From Bacillota bacterium (GTDB taxonomy: Bacteria; Bacillota; Clostridia; Lachnospirales; Cellulosilyticaceae): a stretch of 64,000 bases of DNA. Positions 9,474 to 17,857 of the stretch are shown here, piece after piece. A program made the translations under genes and the position numbers. The stretch covers positions 1 to 64,000 of the forward strand of contig JAEWMQ010000095.1 in NCBI GenBank assembly GCA_023393125.1. Direction: 5' to 3'. A model generated the notes under the pieces. That model ran no database searches. It was not told the origin of the DNA and saw only the letters and a list, made by a program, of their open reading frames with translations. Within the stretch, counting starts at the first letter, position 1, and every line of letters starts with the position of its first letter.

Positions 9474-10925
9474 ATGCAAAAAGGGGCTATAGAATTAATA
9501 GCTTGTATACTGGCATTTGGAATGGTTTTTAGTGGAACCACAAGAGTATTTCAAATGAAGCAGTTAGAAGAACCCTGGGATATGACTAGAAAAGTAGAGG
9601 GTATTAAAAATGAAGAAGAAAATAGTGTTGATGTCATGTACTTTGGCTCAAGTCATATGTATACCAGTATCAACCCTGTTGATGTTTGGGAAGAGAGTGG
9701 TATTCCATCTTACATATTAGCAACACAAAAACAACCTTTTTGGATTTCTTACTATTATATGAGAGAAGCACTCAAATATCAAAAACCAAAGGTGGTTGTA
9801 TTAGATATTTATAGAAGTGATTTTTTAGAAGAATATGAAGAAGAGAGTGTTAATAGAGCAGCCATTGACCTTTTAGATTTTTCTTATAACAAATCACAAA
9901 TGATAGAAGCAAGCGTTCCAAAAGAGGAGAGAGCTTCTTATTATGTCAATTTAATTAAATATCATGGACGCTGGAAAGAGCTGACTAAAGAGGATTTTGA
10001 CTGGAGTTATCGTACAAAACAAGACCCATTAAAGGGCTATGTATGTTTGTATCCTACTACTCCTATAGATAAAAGGGAAAACTTAGAAGGGGTAACGGAA
10101 GTTGCCTCTATGAGTGATAAGACAAAAGAGTACCTTATGAAAATAATAGAGTTAGCTAAAAAGCAAGATTTCGAGCTAGTTCTTTATAAAGCACCTTCGA
10201 ATGCCACAAAAGAGCAGAAGGCTTACTATAATGCAGTGGAAGCAATTGCAAAGGAGAACAATATCCATTTTATTGATTATAATATGCTCTATGAAGAGAT
10301 AGGCTTAGATTTAAGCAAAGACTTCTATGATGAAAATCATGTTAATTTGCTAGGAGCTAGTAAAGTAAGTAAGCATTTTAGTGCCTACTTAGCAGAAGAG
10401 TTCCAGCTAGCAGATAAAAGAAATGAAACTAGCTATCTAAGCACATGGAATGAGGCTGTTCAAATAAATGACAGATGGAAAAGTGCTTATGAGTTAAGAA
10501 ATATAGTAAATTTAAACGATTATATAGAAGCTGTAAAGGCAGAAGATTATGTGGTAGTATTCACTACTGTTTCCGATGTTTCATTAGATACAGTCTCAGA
10601 AGAAAGTTTAAAGATATGTCAAGATTTTGGGCTATTACAAAAGGAAAAATTAAAAGGACATTATATAGCTTTAATGAAAGATGGAGAAATGCCATATGAG
10701 GTAGATAGGGAGCAGCTAAATGATGTACTAATAGAGTTGGAACTACCTATTGAAGTGGCGTATAATGATCAGGAAAGATACACACTTAGTAATATAGATT
10801 ATAAAGAACATAACTATTTCACGGGTAGAGGTAATATGAATATTATCGTATATGACAAAAAGCTCAATAAGCTAGTAAGTAATGTATTAGTAGACTTAAA
10901 AACACAAGGTAAAATCGTGCAATAA
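9474..10925 (+). CDS. Membrane-anchored SGNH-type (AlgJ/DltD-like) acetylation partner
   Basis: The 483-residue product has an N-terminal signal anchor, then VMYFGSSHMYTS near residue 57 (the serine of block I in SGNH-like AlgJ/AlgX/DltD proteins). DENHVNLLGASKVSKHF, near residue 286, supplies the Asp-x-x-His of the triad. The upstream MBOAT gene is its likely partner: the membrane protein exports the acyl group and this protein transfers it to the polymer outside the cell. The C-terminal 150 residues match nothing I recognise. It ends at a bidirectional terminator facing the amylase gene. Confidence 0.72.
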   Translation: MQKGAIELIACILAFGMVFSGTTRVFQMKQLEEPWDMTRKVEGIKNEEENSVDVMYFGSSHMYTSINPVDVWEESGIPSYILATQKQPFWISYYYMREALKYQKPKVVVLDIYRSDFLEEYEEESVNRAAIDLLDFSYNKSQMIEASVPKEERASYYVNLIKYHGRWKELTKEDFDWSYRTKQDPLKGYVCLYPTTPIDKRENLEGVTEVASMSDKTKEYLMKIIELAKKQDFELVLYKAPSNATKEQKAYYNAVEAIAKENNIHFIDYNMLYEEIGLDLSKDFYDENHVNLLGASKVSKHFSAYLAEEFQLADKRNETSYLSTWNEAVQINDRWKSAYELRNIVNLNDYIEAVKAEDYVVVFTTVSDVSLDTVSEESLKICQDFGLLQKEKLKGHYIALMKDGEMPYEVDREQLNDVLIELELPIEVAYNDQERYTLSNIDYKEHNYFTGRGNMNIIVYDKKLNKLVSNVLVDLKTQGKIVQ

Positions 10926-10929
10926 ATAA

Positions 10930-10987
10930 AGAACTCTTCCTTAAGGATAGTGCTGATTATAATAATCATCATTTAAGGAAGAGTTCT
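10930..10987. terminator. Bidirectional terminator between convergent genes
   Basis: A 15-bp perfect stem, AGAACTCTTCCTTAA (10930-10944) with TTAAGGAAGAGTTCT (10973-10987), encloses a 28-base loop. It lies between the stop of the plus-strand SGNH gene (10925) and the stop of the minus-strand amylase gene (11014), so it probably serves both. The T tracts are short. Confidence 0.75.
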
Positions 10988-11013
10988 ATTAATTTATAAG
11001 AAGTTACGGTAAA

Positions 11014-13911
11014 TTAGCGAAGGTAAGTACCATCTGTGCCTAATTTACCTTTTACTGTGTTGCTAGTAGTATCTAATACATAAACTCTCATATTACCTTT
11101 TGAGATAGAATCAGATACTAATTTTCCATTAGTTACATTAATCGTTTTACCAGTGATAGCCTCAATATATTTGCCGTTTGGAATATTATTAAAGGTGGCT
11201 TGACTAGATAAAGCAACAAGTGCAAATGAGTAGGTATCAGCATCTTGATAAGCTCGTTTATAGGCCATATTACCACTAATATCTTGAACACTATATTGGC
11301 CCTTTTGAAGAGCAGGAATAGATCTTCTAATAATATTTAAACGTTGGATATGTTTTGATAATGGGTGATTTAAGGTTTCAGCCATTTTTCCACTAGCTGA
11401 ACTATAAACACCAAAGTCAGTCACATTGACATCGCCTTCAATATTATTACCAAAATAAGCTCTTCCAGTGGTGCTAAGAGGTGCATTAGGACCCACATCT
11501 ATAGGTGCACCTTTCATAAATTCGATTTCACTACCATAGTAAATAGTTGGAATACCTCTAAAAGTAAACATTAAATTTAAATTCTCAGCCCATGTATCTT
11601 GGCTACCAGCGAAACGTTGCTTTTCAGGTGCAGTATCAGGAGCATAATCGTGAGAGTCAACGTAAGTTACATTAAAGGTTGCATCATTATAGTATTGATC
11701 TCCACTTACAGCTACATTAAAGGCATCGGAAGCATTAGCAAAATTCCAGTGCATAGGGAAATCGATAACATCTAAACCACTACGTTTATCCCAATTAGGG
11801 GTGTGGTAAGAATTTCCTTGCAACAGGTGGTTAGTACTAGTTGGCTGGGTACTAGGATTTAGATTATCATTCCAAAAGGCAGAAGTAGAGTTTACTCTCT
11901 CTGCTAAGGTATCCCATGCATAATCCTTGGAATCTTGCCAAGTATAAAATGGGGCAGAAATGTTAGGATTATCGTTGTTCCATACTTGGCGATATCTAGT
12001 ACATACTTCACCAAACATAAAGAAATCATTATTACCGCTTTGCTTAGCAGTAGATAATAGTTGTGGAACAAAATTATTATTTAATGTTAATCTAGAAATA
12101 TGTTTAACTGTATCTAACCTAAAACCATCTACTCCCATTTCAATATATTTAGAATAGGAATCTACTAAATAATTGCTAACAGTAAGATTCTCGGTATTTA
12201 AGTCTACACAGTCACCAGCAATTTGTCCTGTTTGAACTGTATAACCTTCCCAAGATAAAGATTTTTCATGATGGTAAATGTTGTTATTGTCTACTTCATC
12301 AGTTTTCATAGCCTTCAGTCTTGCTTGGTACTGAGCCGCAGGTGTTAAATCATCATAGTTAGCAGGTAATTTACCATCTGAAATATCAACTAGAGAATCA
12401 ACAGAACTTAAATCACCTTGTTTACTAAAGAGAGGATAAATATTTTCTTCACCAAAGTTACCGGTATGATTCCAAACAACATCTTGAATAATCTTAAGTC
12501 CTTTTTCATGACAAGCATCAATCAAGTCTTGATAAGTAGCACCAGGAGATTCATAGCGACTATCTACTTCACTATGATCTATAGCATGATAACCATGATA
12601 ATCATAACCACTGGCATTTTCAACAACAGGTGTAACCCAAATGGCACTAAAACCTAAGGCTTTAATATAGTCTAACTTTTCGATAAGACCTTTAAAGTCT
12701 CCACGCCATGCAGGGTCAGAATCTGGATTTCCTGCTTGTTTATCATCCCAGCAGTGTACATTGTTACTTGAGTCACCATCGTAGAATCTACTTGTCATAA
12801 CAAAATAGATTGTTTCATCTCTAAAGTCAGTATTGCCATAGTTAAATTCAACTGGATCAGGGGACTCATAAGTAGGCTCTGGATCAGTAGGTTTAACTGG
12901 GTCAATAGGTTTAACTGGATCATTATCAGGATTATGATCATACCATTTGCCTGACTTATACCACCATTCACCTTTGGTTTGTGATAAGTCAGCAGTTTGG
13001 CTACTGCCATTATTACTAAAGATTAAATTGCTACTAGTTGCATTTAACTCATAACTATACCAATCATTACCTTCACTAGTCATACTTACTCCCGGCCATT
13101 TTACAGCAGATAAGGTAGGAACAGTTTTCCAGTAGTACACTGTAGCCGGTGAACTACTCTTATAATGCACTTTTATACTATCTAAAGTAGGAGTAGGAGT
13201 AGGAGTAGGGGTAGGGGTAGGAGTAGGAGTAGGAGTAGGAGTAGGAGTAGGAGTTGGTGTAGGTGTTGGACTTGGTTCGGGATCAGTGTTATACCAAATA
13301 CCGTTCATATACCACCAATTACCTTTAGTCAAGCTAAGATCTTTAGTTTGATTACCACCCTTATTGCTAAAGATTAAGTTTGTAGAATTGGCATTTAATG
13401 TATAGGTATACCAATTATTATCTCCCTTTGTCATAGATACTCCTGGCCAGTTTACACTAGGCAAGCTAGGGTTAGCTCCCCAATAGTAAATATATGGAGA
13501 AGACCAATCACTCTTTAAATGGACAACTATTTGAGAGTCAGAAGGAGCTTCAGGATTATAATCCGTCCATACACCATTCATATACCACCATTCACCTGAT
13601 GTTCTTGATAGGTCAGCTGTTTGAGAGCCTTTAGTATTGTTAAAAATTAAATTAGTACTAGATACATCTAAGGTATAAGAATACCAATTATTACCTTCGT
13701 TTTGCATAGGTAGACCTGGCCAATTAACTGTAGTGATGGACGGATTAGTTTGCCAGTAATAGATGTAACTACTTCCCCAAGTGCTTTTGAAATGTACAGT
13801 TAGTGAATTATTAGCCCCTAATGTGGTAACGTTACCAATGAAGAGTGAAAATAACATACATATTGCAGCTAATAAACTAGTACATTTTCTGATACTTCTT
13901 TTGTGTTTCAT
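11014..13911 (-). CDS. Secreted alpha-amylase (GH13) with three CBM26-like starch-binding modules
   Basis: A 965-residue extracellular enzyme hydrolysing alpha-1,4-glucan. It has a signal peptide (1-33). Two CBM26-like modules (about 36-119 and 127-209) are followed by a Pro-Thr repeat linker (213-242), a third module (245-327), a Pro/Asp linker, then the GH13 barrel from about 362. Visible catalytic residues are nucleophile Asp600 in GVDGFRLDTV, acid/base Glu635 in FMFGEV, and Asp755 in YVDSHD. Region I/II motifs include IIQDVVWNHTG. The modules share the pattern YYW...WPG...NWYSY...IFSN...QT.DL...G.WWY. It has its own promoter and lies opposite to its neighbours. Confidence 0.93.
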   Translation of the reverse strand: MKHKRSIRKCTSLLAAICMLFSLFIGNVTTLGANNSLTVHFKSTWGSSYIYYWQTNPSITTVNWPGLPMQNEGNNWYSYTLDVSSTNLIFNNTKGSQTADLSRTSGEWWYMNGVWTDYNPEAPSDSQIVVHLKSDWSSPYIYYWGANPSLPSVNWPGVSMTKGDNNWYTYTLNANSTNLIFSNKGGNQTKDLSLTKGNWWYMNGIWYNTDPEPSPTPTPTPTPTPTPTPTPTPTPTPTPTPTLDSIKVHYKSSSPATVYYWKTVPTLSAVKWPGVSMTSEGNDWYSYELNATSSNLIFSNNGSSQTADLSQTKGEWWYKSGKWYDHNPDNDPVKPIDPVKPTDPEPTYESPDPVEFNYGNTDFRDETIYFVMTSRFYDGDSSNNVHCWDDKQAGNPDSDPAWRGDFKGLIEKLDYIKALGFSAIWVTPVVENASGYDYHGYHAIDHSEVDSRYESPGATYQDLIDACHEKGLKIIQDVVWNHTGNFGEENIYPLFSKQGDLSSVDSLVDISDGKLPANYDDLTPAAQYQARLKAMKTDEVDNNNIYHHEKSLSWEGYTVQTGQIAGDCVDLNTENLTVSNYLVDSYSKYIEMGVDGFRLDTVKHISRLTLNNNFVPQLLSTAKQSGNNDFFMFGEVCTRYRQVWNNDNPNISAPFYTWQDSKDYAWDTLAERVNSTSAFWNDNLNPSTQPTSTNHLLQGNSYHTPNWDKRSGLDVIDFPMHWNFANASDAFNVAVSGDQYYNDATFNVTYVDSHDYAPDTAPEKQRFAGSQDTWAENLNLMFTFRGIPTIYYGSEIEFMKGAPIDVGPNAPLSTTGRAYFGNNIEGDVNVTDFGVYSSASGKMAETLNHPLSKHIQRLNIIRRSIPALQKGQYSVQDISGNMAYKRAYQDADTYSFALVALSSQATFNNIPNGKYIEAITGKTINVTNGKLVSDSISKGNMRVYVLDTTSNTVKGKLGTDGTYLR
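13186..13265 (-). repeat. Hexanucleotide tandem repeat encoding the Pro-Thr linker
   Basis: On the plus strand the unit is GTAGGA with GTAGGG and GTTGGT variants, repeated about a dozen times; on the coding strand it reads as Pro-Thr codons. The 6-base period means slippage changes linker length without shifting the frame. Confidence 0.85.
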
Positions 13912-13937
13912 GTTTTAACCCCCTTTTAATATGTTTT

Positions 13938-13982
13938 TATATATCTTACAATAAAGGCAGTATATTTGTTGTAAGATATATA
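13938..13982 (-). promoter_or_regulatory. 14-bp inverted repeat at the amylase transcription start
   Basis: TATATATCTTACAA (13938-13951) and TTGTAAGATATATA (13969-13982) are perfect inverted copies separated by 17 bases. They lie just downstream of the predicted amylase -10 box. This is the position of a repressor operator or a 5' leader hairpin; which one cannot be told from sequence. Confidence 0.55.
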
Positions 13983-13985
13983 GTC

Positions 13986-14015
13986 ATTATACAATTATAG
14001 TTCATTATTATTCAA
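13986..14015 (-). promoter_or_regulatory. Sigma-A promoter of the amylase gene
   Basis: Read on the minus strand: TTGAAT (14015-14010), an 18-base spacer, then a perfect TATAAT (13991-13986). Transcription would begin near 13979, within the inverted repeat and about 65 bases before the ATG. Confidence 0.65.
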
Positions 14016-14174
14016 GACATTTGATTATAATTATATAAAAAATTTAAAATAATTAAAAATATTTGTTATTTATAACACTAGTAGTATTCTTGTAAAAAAA
14101 ACAAAAAAAGCCAGGGCATGTAATAATCTTGTCCTACTAAGACATATTTTAGATGAAAATAATAAGTTGTATAA

Positions 14175-14263
14175 CTTCCTATCAAAAAGCTTAATTTATT
14201 TGTAATAAGTAGGAAGGGCCCCGCATAAGATTAAATCAAGAGCCAGAGTTAAGGGGGGCCTTT
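14175..14263 (+). promoter_or_regulatory. spoIIID leader with two competing hairpins, one masking the RBS
   Basis: AAGGGCCCC (14214-14222) can pair with GGGGCCTTT (14255-14263), which contains part of the GGGGGG ribosome binding site of spoIIID. Alternatively, TAGGAAG (14210-14216) pairs with CTTCCTA (14175-14181). The two helices share bases 14214-14216, so they compete. The structures are seen directly; a regulatory role is inference. Confidence 0.4.
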
Positions 14264-14265
14264 TC

Positions 14266-14520
14266 TTGAAAGCCTATATAGAAGAAAGAGCCATAGAGTC
14301 AGCGAAGTTTATCATTAATTCTAATGCCACTGTAAGGGAAACCGCAAAGAAATTTGGGATCAGTAAAAGTACGGTTCATAAAGATGTAACAGAAAGACTA
14401 GAGAAGATTAATCCTAAACTTGCCAATGAGGCAAGGAAGGTTTTAGAACTAAATAAGGCAGAAAGACACCTGCGAGGTGGATTGGCTACAAAAGAAAAAT
14501 ATTCAACTTTAATCAAATAA
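14266..14520 (+). CDS. spoIIID: Sporulation transcriptional regulator SpoIIID
   Basis: SpoIIID is a small DNA-binding protein that activates and represses sigma-E genes in the mother cell. The 84-residue product matches the family along its length: the helix-turn-helix wording TVRETAKKFGISKSTVHKDV, then ERLEKINPKLANEARKVL and HLRGGLATKEKY. The start is TTG 14266, eight bases after the AAGGGGGG ribosome binding site; no ATG or GTG fits the conserved N-terminus. It is monocistronic, with a terminator directly after it. Position before mbl is conserved in spore formers. Confidence 0.95.
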   Translation: MKAYIEERAIESAKFIINSNATVRETAKKFGISKSTVHKDVTERLEKINPKLANEARKVLELNKAERHLRGGLATKEKYSTLIK

Positions 14521-14529
14521 TTTTAATAC

Positions 14530-14566
14530 ATAGCATCTCATTTTGAGATGCTATAATTATTTTTTA
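14530..14566 (+). terminator. Rho-independent terminator after spoIIID
   Basis: ATAGCATCTCA (14530-14540), loop TTT, TGAGATGCTAT (14544-14554), then AATTATTTTTT. An 11-bp perfect stem with a T-rich tail. Confidence 0.9.
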
Positions 14567-14571
14567 ATTTT

Positions 14572-14601
14572 TTGCAAAAAATAGAGTTTTAATGTTATAA
14601 T
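14572..14601 (+). promoter_or_regulatory. Sigma-A promoter of mbl
   Basis: TTGCAA (14572-14577), an 18-base spacer, then a perfect TATAAT (14596-14601). It lies about 55 bases before the mbl ATG and just after the spoIIID terminator, so it starts the mbl-flgF-flgG unit. Confidence 0.65.
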
Positions 14602-14657
14602 ATGCTAAAAGAAGTGAACCCTAAAATACAATTTTACTATGACAAAGGAGAATTAAA

Positions 14658-15662
14658 ATGTTTGGAATGGGAGCGGATATCGGAATTGATTTAGGGACTG
14701 CCTATGTACTTGTTTATGTAAAGGGGAAGGGCATTGTCCTTAGAGAACCATCAGTGGTAGCAGTAAAGGAAAAGACTAAGGAAGTTATAGCAGTAGGAGA
14801 AGAGGCAAGACGCATGTTAGGCAGAACACCCGGCAGCATTTCAACTATTAGACCACTTAGTCAAGGGGTTATATCAGACTATGATGCTACAGAACAAATG
14901 CTAAAGTATTTTATACACAAAGCCATTGGCCACAGACTTGTAAAACCACGTATTGGAGTATGCGTTCCTAGTGGTGTTACTGAGGTGGAAAAAAAGGCCG
15001 TAGAAGACGCTACCAGACAAGCAGGAGCTAGATATGTTGATACTATAGAAGAACCTATTGCAGCAGCTATTGGTGCAGGAATAGATATTTCACGTCCATG
15101 TGGAAGTATGATTGTAGATATAGGTGGAGGAACTACAGACATAGCAGTTATTTCTTTAGGGGGAGCAGTAGTAAAAAAGTCTTTAAAAATAGCTGGAGAC
15201 GAATTTGATGATACTATTATTAAGTATATGAGAAAGAAATATAGTCTTCTTATTGGAGAAAGAACAGCAGAAGAGATAAAAATTAATGTTGGAAGTGTAT
15301 TTAAAAGAGAGATTCCTGCCGAAATAGAAATTAGAGGTCGTAATTTGGTATCTGGTTTACCAAAAAACATGGTAGTAACTTCAGAAGAAATTAGACAGGC
15401 CTTAGAAGAACCAGTAACAAGTATTGTTGATGGTATCCGATCTGTATTAGAAAGAACACCGCCAGAACTTGCTTCTGATATTGCAGATAGGGGAATTGTG
15501 CTTACAGGTGGTGGAAGTCTTATTCAAGGTCTTGATCAGCTTATTTTGAAAGAGACAGGAATAAATGCAGTGATTGCAGATGATGCTATGTCATGTGTAG
15601 CAATCGGAACAGGTATGTGGGTTGAATATAGATATGCTAAAGGAGTAAGAGACAGAGACTAA
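14658..15662 (+). CDS. mbl: MreB-family actin-like cell-shape protein Mbl
   Basis: MreB/Mbl polymers under the membrane guide the Rod wall-synthesis complex. The 334-residue protein has the actin-ATPase motifs: phosphate 1 DIGIDLGTAYV (about 7-17), phosphate 2 MIVDIGGGTTDIAVISLGG (about 152-170) and adenosine TGGGSLIQGL near 287. Length is normal for the family. An AAAGGAG ribosome binding site precedes the ATG. The position between spoIIID and the flagellar rod genes matches B. subtilis mbl rather than mreB, which normally lies with mreCD. The flgF gene starts 15 bases downstream, implying cotranscription. Confidence 0.93.
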   Translation: MFGMGADIGIDLGTAYVLVYVKGKGIVLREPSVVAVKEKTKEVIAVGEEARRMLGRTPGSISTIRPLSQGVISDYDATEQMLKYFIHKAIGHRLVKPRIGVCVPSGVTEVEKKAVEDATRQAGARYVDTIEEPIAAAIGAGIDISRPCGSMIVDIGGGTTDIAVISLGGAVVKKSLKIAGDEFDDTIIKYMRKKYSLLIGERTAEEIKINVGSVFKREIPAEIEIRGRNLVSGLPKNMVVTSEEIRQALEEPVTSIVDGIRSVLERTPPELASDIADRGIVLTGGGSLIQGLDQLILKETGINAVIADDAMSCVAIGTGMWVEYRYAKGVRDRD

Positions 15663-15677
15663 AAAGGAGGCCTTTAG

Positions 15678-16445
15678 ATGGTAAGAGGACTTTATACAGC
15701 AGCTACGGGTATGAATGTGCAGGCAAAAAGATTAGAGATTATCTCTAATGATTTAGCCAATACAACTACAACCGGGTATAAAAAAGATGTGGCAGTAGTT
15801 TCTTCGTTCCAAGACGTATTAATGACTAGATTAAATGATACGCAAAATCATGTGCCTAATAATGGTTCAATAGGTAAGATGACTTATGGAGCAAAGATTG
15901 ATGAGGTTTATACAGATTTTACTCAAGGATCTGTTATTTCAACAGGTGAGATGGTTGATGTAGCCATTCAGGGAGATGGTTTTTTTGTAGTGCAAACTCC
16001 AAACGGAGAAGCTTATACAAGAGATGGAAACTTTTCTATAAACGAATATGGCGATTTGGTTACTAAAGAAGGTTATGCTGTTATGGGATTGGATGGACCA
16101 ATTACTTTAGGAGAGACTTTTTTAAGTTCTGGTGGAGATGTAGTGATTAATGGTCAAGGGGAAGTGACTTTAGACGGTCAGTATGTTGATGCCTTAGAAC
16201 TGGTAAGTTTTGAAGATAGTAGGTCGCTAACTAAGATGGATGATAATTTATATAGTAGTACAGCAGCTAAAGAGGCGTTTCAAGGAACAGTTAGACAAGG
16301 TTATTTAGAATCAGCCAATGTTAATCCTGTAACTGCCATGGTGGATATGATTGCTGTGTCAAGAGCGTATGAAACTAATCAAAAGATGATTCAAGTACAA
16401 GATAGCTTGCTTGGTAAAGCAGTTAATGAATTAGGCAGAGCATAG
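15678..16445 (+). CDS. flgF: Flagellar rod protein FlgF-like (FlhO)
   Basis: A component of the flagellar rod that crosses the cell envelope. The 255-residue product carries the N-terminal rod/hook motif (LYTAATGMNVQAKRLEIISNDLANT). The DGFFVVQTPNGEAYTRDGNF block is near 95-115, and the C-terminal helix GYLESANVNPVTAMVDMI..YETNQK is characteristic of FlgF/FlgG. It is paired with the following paralogue 10 bases away, like flhO-flhP after mbl in B. subtilis. GGAGG precedes the ATG. Assignment as proximal (FlgF) versus distal rod rests on order. Confidence 0.88.
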   Translation: MVRGLYTAATGMNVQAKRLEIISNDLANTTTTGYKKDVAVVSSFQDVLMTRLNDTQNHVPNNGSIGKMTYGAKIDEVYTDFTQGSVISTGEMVDVAIQGDGFFVVQTPNGEAYTRDGNFSINEYGDLVTKEGYAVMGLDGPITLGETFLSSGGDVVINGQGEVTLDGQYVDALELVSFEDSRSLTKMDDNLYSSTAAKEAFQGTVRQGYLESANVNPVTAMVDMIAVSRAYETNQKMIQVQDSLLGKAVNELGRA

Positions 16446-16455
16446 GGGGAAAAAG

Positions 16456-17271
16456 ATGATTAGAGCATTATATACAGCGGCTTCAGGTATGACCGCTCAG
16501 CAGCTTAATGTAGATACGATTTCTAATAACATGGCTAATGTTAATACAGCTGCTTATAAGAAAGAAACAACTAACTTTAAAAGTTTACTCTATACAACTA
16601 TGGGAGAAGCTAATGATCCTAATGCACAGGCAGCACCTACAGTTAAGCAAGTAGGGCATGGTGTACGTGCTTTAGCTAATTCTAGAGATTATTCAAATGG
16701 TATTCTTCAAGAAACTGGGAATGAATCAGACCTTGCTTTAGTAGGAAATGGTTTTTTTGCTATTGGGCAAACAGATGGTTCAGAGGCATATACCAGGGAT
16801 GGTAGCTTTAGATTTGCTATGATTCCAGATGAAGGAAGTTATGCGTTAGTTACAGCAGATGGACATCCAGTACTATCAACTGAAGGTGAGTCCATTGTAG
16901 TTGGAACAGAAATCCCTATGGATGATCTTAAAATAGGACAAGATGGAAATATTTATTATTTAGATGAAACTGGACTTCAAATGGATGTCGCTCAAATAAG
17001 AGTTGTTCAATTTGCTAATAGAGCAGGACTTGAAGCTGTAGGAGATAACCTTTATAAAGAAACTCCAGCTTCAGGAGAACCTTTAGCAGAGGCAGAGGAA
17101 GATGGACTAACTAAAACAACTATTCGTACCGGTTACCTAGAAGGTTCTAATGTACAAATAGCTCAGGAAATGGTTAACTTAATTATTGCTCAAAGAGCTT
17201 ATGAAATTAACTCAACAGCTATTAAAGCAGCTGATGATATGCTAGGACAAGCTAATCAGCTTAAAAGCTAA
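16456..17271 (+). CDS. flgG: Flagellar distal rod protein FlgG-like (FlhP)
   Basis: A 271-residue rod protein with ALYTAASGMTAQQLNVDTIS at the N-terminus, GFFAIGQTDGSEAYTRDGSF near 95-115, and the C-terminal GYLEGSNVQIAQEMVNLI..QRAYEIN helix. It is a paralogue of the gene before it. The longer central part is typical of FlgG-type rod proteins. GGGGGAAAAAG precedes the ATG. It is cotranscribed with flgF and the next gene, 13 bases downstream. Proteins of this class are secreted by the flagellar export apparatus without a cleaved signal. Confidence 0.9.
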   Translation: MIRALYTAASGMTAQQLNVDTISNNMANVNTAAYKKETTNFKSLLYTTMGEANDPNAQAAPTVKQVGHGVRALANSRDYSNGILQETGNESDLALVGNGFFAIGQTDGSEAYTRDGSFRFAMIPDEGSYALVTADGHPVLSTEGESIVVGTEIPMDDLKIGQDGNIYYLDETGLQMDVAQIRVVQFANRAGLEAVGDNLYKETPASGEPLAEAEEDGLTKTTIRTGYLEGSNVQIAQEMVNLIIAQRAYEINSTAIKAADDMLGQANQLKS

Positions 17272-17284
17272 GGAGGTTAACTAA

Positions 17285-17668
17285 ATGGAAATTTCAGGAG
17301 TTTCAAATATATTAGATTTACAAAAGCAGGTAGCTACACAGGCGGCTGATACATCAGAAACAAAAGATTTTGAGGCTATTTTATCAGAAGCGATGGAAAA
17401 GCAAGATAATAAGGCGCTTAAAGAAGCATGTGATGAGCTAGAAAGCTATATGCTCAGTATGATGTTTAAGCAAATGAAATCGTCTATGCTTTCAGGAGAT
17501 AGTTTAATCGCTAAAGGTGATTATGAATCCATGTTTGAAGATACCTATATCAATAACTTATGTGATGAAATGGTTAAAGCAGGAGGCATTGGGCTTTCAG
17601 ATGCGATGTACAAGCAAATGACGAATACATATGCAGCTCAAATGAAAATGAGCGATGAGTCTAAATAA
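17285..17668 (+). CDS. flgJ: FlgJ N-terminal-like rod-binding protein
   Basis: A 127-residue protein matching the rod-binding domain of FlgJ: LKEACDELESYMLSMMFKQM (about 39-58), then the glycine/Asp-rich turn and YESMFEDTYINNLCDEM..AGGIGLSDAMYKQM. The muramidase half found in proteobacterial FlgJ is absent, as is usual in Firmicutes single-domain versions. It probably acts as a scaffold or cap during rod assembly. It ends the mbl-flgF-flgG-flgJ unit; an AAGAGG/CCTCTT hairpin without a T tract (17667-17686) follows. Confidence 0.85.
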   Translation: MEISGVSNILDLQKQVATQAADTSETKDFEAILSEAMEKQDNKALKEACDELESYMLSMMFKQMKSSMLSGDSLIAKGDYESMFEDTYINNLCDEMVKAGGIGLSDAMYKQMTNTYAAQMKMSDESK

Positions 17669-17687
17669 GAGGTAATTAATCCTCTTA

Positions 17688-17716
17688 TTGACAATAATAA
17701 TGAATAGTGTTAAAAT
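17688..17716 (+). promoter_or_regulatory. Consensus sigma-A promoter of the metK leader
   Basis: TTGACA (17688-17693), a 17-base spacer and TAAAAT (17711-17716). Transcription would start near 17724, about 17 bases before the riboswitch. Confidence 0.8.
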
Positions 17717-17740
17717 AAATGGAAAATATAATAATGAATT

Positions 17741-17842
17741 CTTATCCAGAGAGGTGGAGGGACAGGGCCCTATGAAACCCGGCAACCTAGTTATAAGCTA
17801 AGGTGCCAATTCCCACGTATTTATTACGTAAGATGAGGATGA
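17741..17842 (+). promoter_or_regulatory. SAM-I (S-box) riboswitch aptamer
   Basis: It contains the S-box core: CTTATCCAGAGAGGTGGAGGG, then CCCTATGAAACCCGGCAACC, AAGGTGCCAATTCC, and the closing GATGAGG. P1 is CTTATC (17741-17746) with GATGAG (17832-17837). The same GATGAGG (17832-17838) can instead pair with CCTCATT (17860-17866), the 5' arm of the terminator, giving an antiterminator. S-adenosylmethionine binding is therefore expected to stabilise P1, free the terminator and switch metK off. Confidence 0.97.
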
Positions 17843-17857
17843 CTGTGCGAATGTTAG

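Noticed and set aside
13186..13265. Short regular repeat as a CRISPR array
   Set aside because: The 6-base unit has no spacers and encodes the Pro-Thr linker in frame.
14879..15370. 163-codon antisense frame in mbl
   Set aside because: It lies wholly inside a conserved gene and lacks a ribosome binding site.
17667..17686. AAGAGG/CCTCTT hairpin as terminator of the flgJ-like gene
   Set aside because: The stem is only 6 bp with no T tract; it overlaps the start of the metK promoter region.
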